A program made the translations under genes and the position numbers. Below are positions 61,964 through 64,000 of a stretch of DNA of 64,000 nt, in pieces. The stretch spans positions 124,001-188,000 of the forward strand of contig NZ_WAGX01000003.1 in assembly GCF_008830185.1 (NCBI RefSeq), read 5' to 3'. Origin of the DNA: Candidatus Galacturonatibacter soehngenii (lineage in GTDB: Bacteria; Bacillota; Clostridia; Lachnospirales; Lachnospiraceae). Below the pieces are notes generated by a model. It searched no databases. It was given only the letters and a program-made list of their open reading frames with translations, and had not been told where the DNA came from. Each line of letters opens with the position of its first letter. Position 1 is the stretch's first letter.

Positions 61964-64000
61964 GAATCTAGAAATTAAGAAAGTACTAGTAATCGGTTCA
62001 GGACCAATTATCATCGGTCAGGCGGCAGAATTTGATTATGCCGGGACGCAGGCATGTCGTTCTTTGAGAGAAGAAGGCGTTAGTGTAATATTAGTAAATT
62101 CAAATCCTGCTACTATCATGACGGATAAAGACATTGCAGATATGGTTTATATTGAACCATTAACAGTAGAGGTAGTGGAAAGTATTATTTTAAAGGAAAA
62201 GCCAGATAGTGTACTTCCAACGCTTGGAGGACAAGCAGCTCTTAATCTCGCTATGGAACTTGCTGAGTCAGGTTTTTTACAAAAGCATAACGTAAAACTA
62301 ATAGGAACAACTCCAGAAACTATAAAAAAAGCAGAAGATAGAGAAGAGTTTAAAGATACCATGGAAAAGATTGGAGAGCCTTGTGCCGCTTCTATGGTTG
62401 TAAATAATGTAGAAGATGGAATTGCTTTTACGAATACAATTGGATACCCGATTGTACTTCGTCCAGCCTATACTCTAGGTGGAAGCGGTGGAGGAATCGC
62501 TCATAACGAAGAAGAATTGGTAGATATTTTGTCCAATGGTCTTCGTTTAAGCCGTGTAGGACAGGTTTTAGTGGAGCGCTGTATCTCTGGCTGGAAGGAA
62601 ATCGAATACGAAGTAATGCGCGATAGTATGGGCAATTGCATTACGGTTTGTAATATGGAAAATATTGATCCTGTAGGCGTTCATACGGGCGACAGTATTG
62701 TTGTAGCACCTTCTCAAACATTAGGTGATAAAGAATATCAGATGCTTCGTACATCCGCACTTAATATTATCAATGAATTAAAGATTACTGGAGGTTGTAA
62801 TGTACAATACGCTCTTCATCCAGATACTTTTGAATACTGTGTTATCGAGGTTAACCCTCGTGTAAGTCGTTCCTCTGCGCTTGCATCCAAGGCAACTGGA
62901 TATCCAATTGCTAAGGTTGCTGCAAAAATAGCACTGGGCTATACGCTCGATGAGATTAAGAATGCGATTACAGGAAAAACATATGCAAGCTTTGAGCCTA
63001 CGCTTGATTATTGTGTTGTTAAAATCCCAAGACTTCCATTTGACAAGTTCATTCATGCAAAGAGAACGTTAACGACGCAGATGAAGGCAACTGGAGAAGT
63101 TATGAGTATTTGTAATAACTTTGAAGGTGCGCTAATGAAAGCGATTCGTTCACTCGAACAGCATGTAGATAGCCTAATCATAGACGAATATAAAGAGTTA
63201 TCAAATGATAAAATTGAAGAGATGCTAGCAGTTGTTGACGATAGAAGAATTTTTGTCATTGCAGAAGCGATTAGACGTGGATTTAGCTATGAACAAATAC
63301 ATGAGATTACAAAGTTTGATAACTGGTTCATTGATAAAATAGCCATTCTTGTTGAAATGGAGCAAAAGCTTCAACAAGAAGAACTTACGGTTGAAACCTT
63401 AAAAGAAGCAAAACGCTTAGAGTTTCCTGATACCGTAATTGCCAAGTTAACAGGAATTGAAGCTGCAAAAATCAAAGAAATGAGATACACAAACAACATT
63501 GAAGCCGCATTTAAAATGGTTGATACCTGTGCAGCAGAATTTGAAGCGAGCACACCTTATTATTATTCGGTATTTGGAAGCGAAAACGAAGTGGCAGAAG
63601 ATAAGGAAAAGAAGAAAAAGGTACTGGTACTTGGCTCTGGACCAATTCGAATTGGCCAAGGAATTGAGTTTGACTTTTGTTCCGTTCATTGTACCTGGGC
63701 GTTTAAAGAGGAAGGTTATGAAACAATCATTGTAAATAATAACCCAGAGACGGTAAGTACAGACTTTGACATTGCGGATAAATTATACTTTGAGCCTCTA
63801 ACACCAGAAGATGTAGAAAATATTGTTCGCTTGGAAAAACCAGACGGTGCAGTGGTTCAGTTTGGTGGGCAGACAGCCATTAAATTAACAGAAGCTCTTA
63901 TGAAAATGGGAGTACCAATCCTTGGAACATCAGCAGAGGACGTAGATGCTGCAGAAGACAGAGAATTGTTTGATAAAATACTAGAAGAATGCCATATTCC
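61956..64000 (+). CDS. carB: Carbamoyl-phosphate synthase large subunit, 3' end beyond the window
   Basis: The frame opens at ATG 61956 (GGAGGGAAAG upstream) and stays open to the window end, about 681 codons of a usual 1060-1070. The first ATP-grasp half is complete ([57 protein letters not shown]), followed by the oligomerisation region and the beginning of the second half ([20 protein letters not shown]). The paired halves are the hallmark of CarB. It is coupled to carA by overlap. Confidence 0.96.
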   Translation, partial: MPKNLEIKKVLVIGSGPIIIGQAAEFDYAGTQACRSLREEGVSVILVNSNPATIMTDKDIADMVYIEPLTVEVVESIILKEKPDSVLPTLGGQAALNLAMELAESGFLQKHNVKLIGTTPETIKKAEDREEFKDTMEKIGEPCAASMVVNNVEDGIAFTNTIGYPIVLRPAYTLGGSGGGIAHNEEELVDILSNGLRLSRVGQVLVERCISGWKEIEYEVMRDSMGNCITVCNMENIDPVGVHTGDSIVVAPSQTLGDKEYQMLRTSALNIINELKITGGCNVQYALHPDTFEYCVIEVNPRVSRSSALASKATGYPIAKVAAKIALGYTLDEIKNAITGKTYASFEPTLDYCVVKIPRLPFDKFIHAKRTLTTQMKATGEVMSICNNFEGALMKAIRSLEQHVDSLIIDEYKELSNDKIEEMLAVVDDRRIFVIAEAIRRGFSYEQIHEITKFDNWFIDKIAILVEMEQKLQQEELTVETLKEAKRLEFPDTVIAKLTGIEAAKIKEMRYTNNIEAAFKMVDTCAAEFEASTPYYYSVFGSENEVAEDKEKKKKVLVLGSGPIRIGQGIEFDFCSVHCTWAFKEEGYETIIVNNNPETVSTDFDIADKLYFEPLTPEDVENIVRLEKPDGAVVQFGGQTAIKLTEALMKMGVPILGTSAEDVDAAEDRELFDKILEECHI

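Overview
The window looks like chromosomal DNA of an anaerobic, endospore-forming, low-GC Gram-positive, most likely a Lachnospiraceae relative of Lachnoclostridium phytofermentans. This is inferred from the A+T-rich sequence, strong AGGAGG-type ribosome sites, a T-box leader, a spoIIA-spoVA sporulation block, a SleC-type cortex enzyme, a clostridial-type GlnRS and a LicT-type antiterminator. No taxonomic search was possible. Most of the window is ordinary housekeeping and metabolic DNA. The only clearly mobile part is one complete insertion sequence.

Layout. 1-5.5 kb: the end of an alpha/beta-hydrolase gene, then a Cys/Met-type PLP lyase with an NhaC-family antiporter under a promoter carrying a FadR-type operator. 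Convergent to these is an XRE-GntR regulator pair, whose upstream region holds a repeated operator-like motif and a divergent 66-residue gene. 5.3-13.4 kb: a small conserved-looking protein, a six-helix chemoreceptor, a HEAT-methyltransferase fusion, glnS, a DUF2225 protein, a MocR regulator and an acidic membrane protein. 13.5-22.6 kb: a NarL-type two-component pair, a BusR-like regulator followed by a complete glycine betaine ABC transporter, then an ABC-2 exporter with two permeases.

22.6-32.4 kb: T-box-controlled valS, an LTA-synthase-like sulfatase with an added IPT/TIG-like domain, a FapA/DUF342 protein, folC with an overlapping 48-codon gene, and a zinc-ribbon TPR membrane protein. 32.5-36.8 kb: spoIIAA-spoIIAB-sigF, a small membrane protein, then spoVAA-AB-AC-AD. 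No spoVAE follows. 36.97-38.63 kb: an intact ISLre2-family element with 9-bp target duplications. 38.65-44.3 kb: a beta-glucoside PTS operon (RAT/terminator, EIIBCA, GH1 phospho-glucosidase, LicT antiterminator, MFS transporter).

44.4-56 kb: glyA, a glycosyltransferase, a MacB-like ABC system with a membrane-anchored extracellular partner, a secreted Ig-like (BIG2) protein, an AIM24 protein, lgt, tRNA-Gly(GCC), a ROK fructokinase and two more BIG2 paralogues. 56.2-64 kb: thyA-folA, ilvE, a small membrane protein with a SleC-like protein, and carA-carB. carB runs off the end of the window.

The best leads are the XRE-linked operator array with its 66-residue neighbour, the BusR-like control region, the missing spoVAE beside a young IS, the three BIG2/SLAP-like secreted paralogues, the LTA-synthase/IPT fusion and the unexplained carAB leader. 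No CRISPR array, prophage or defence island was seen.
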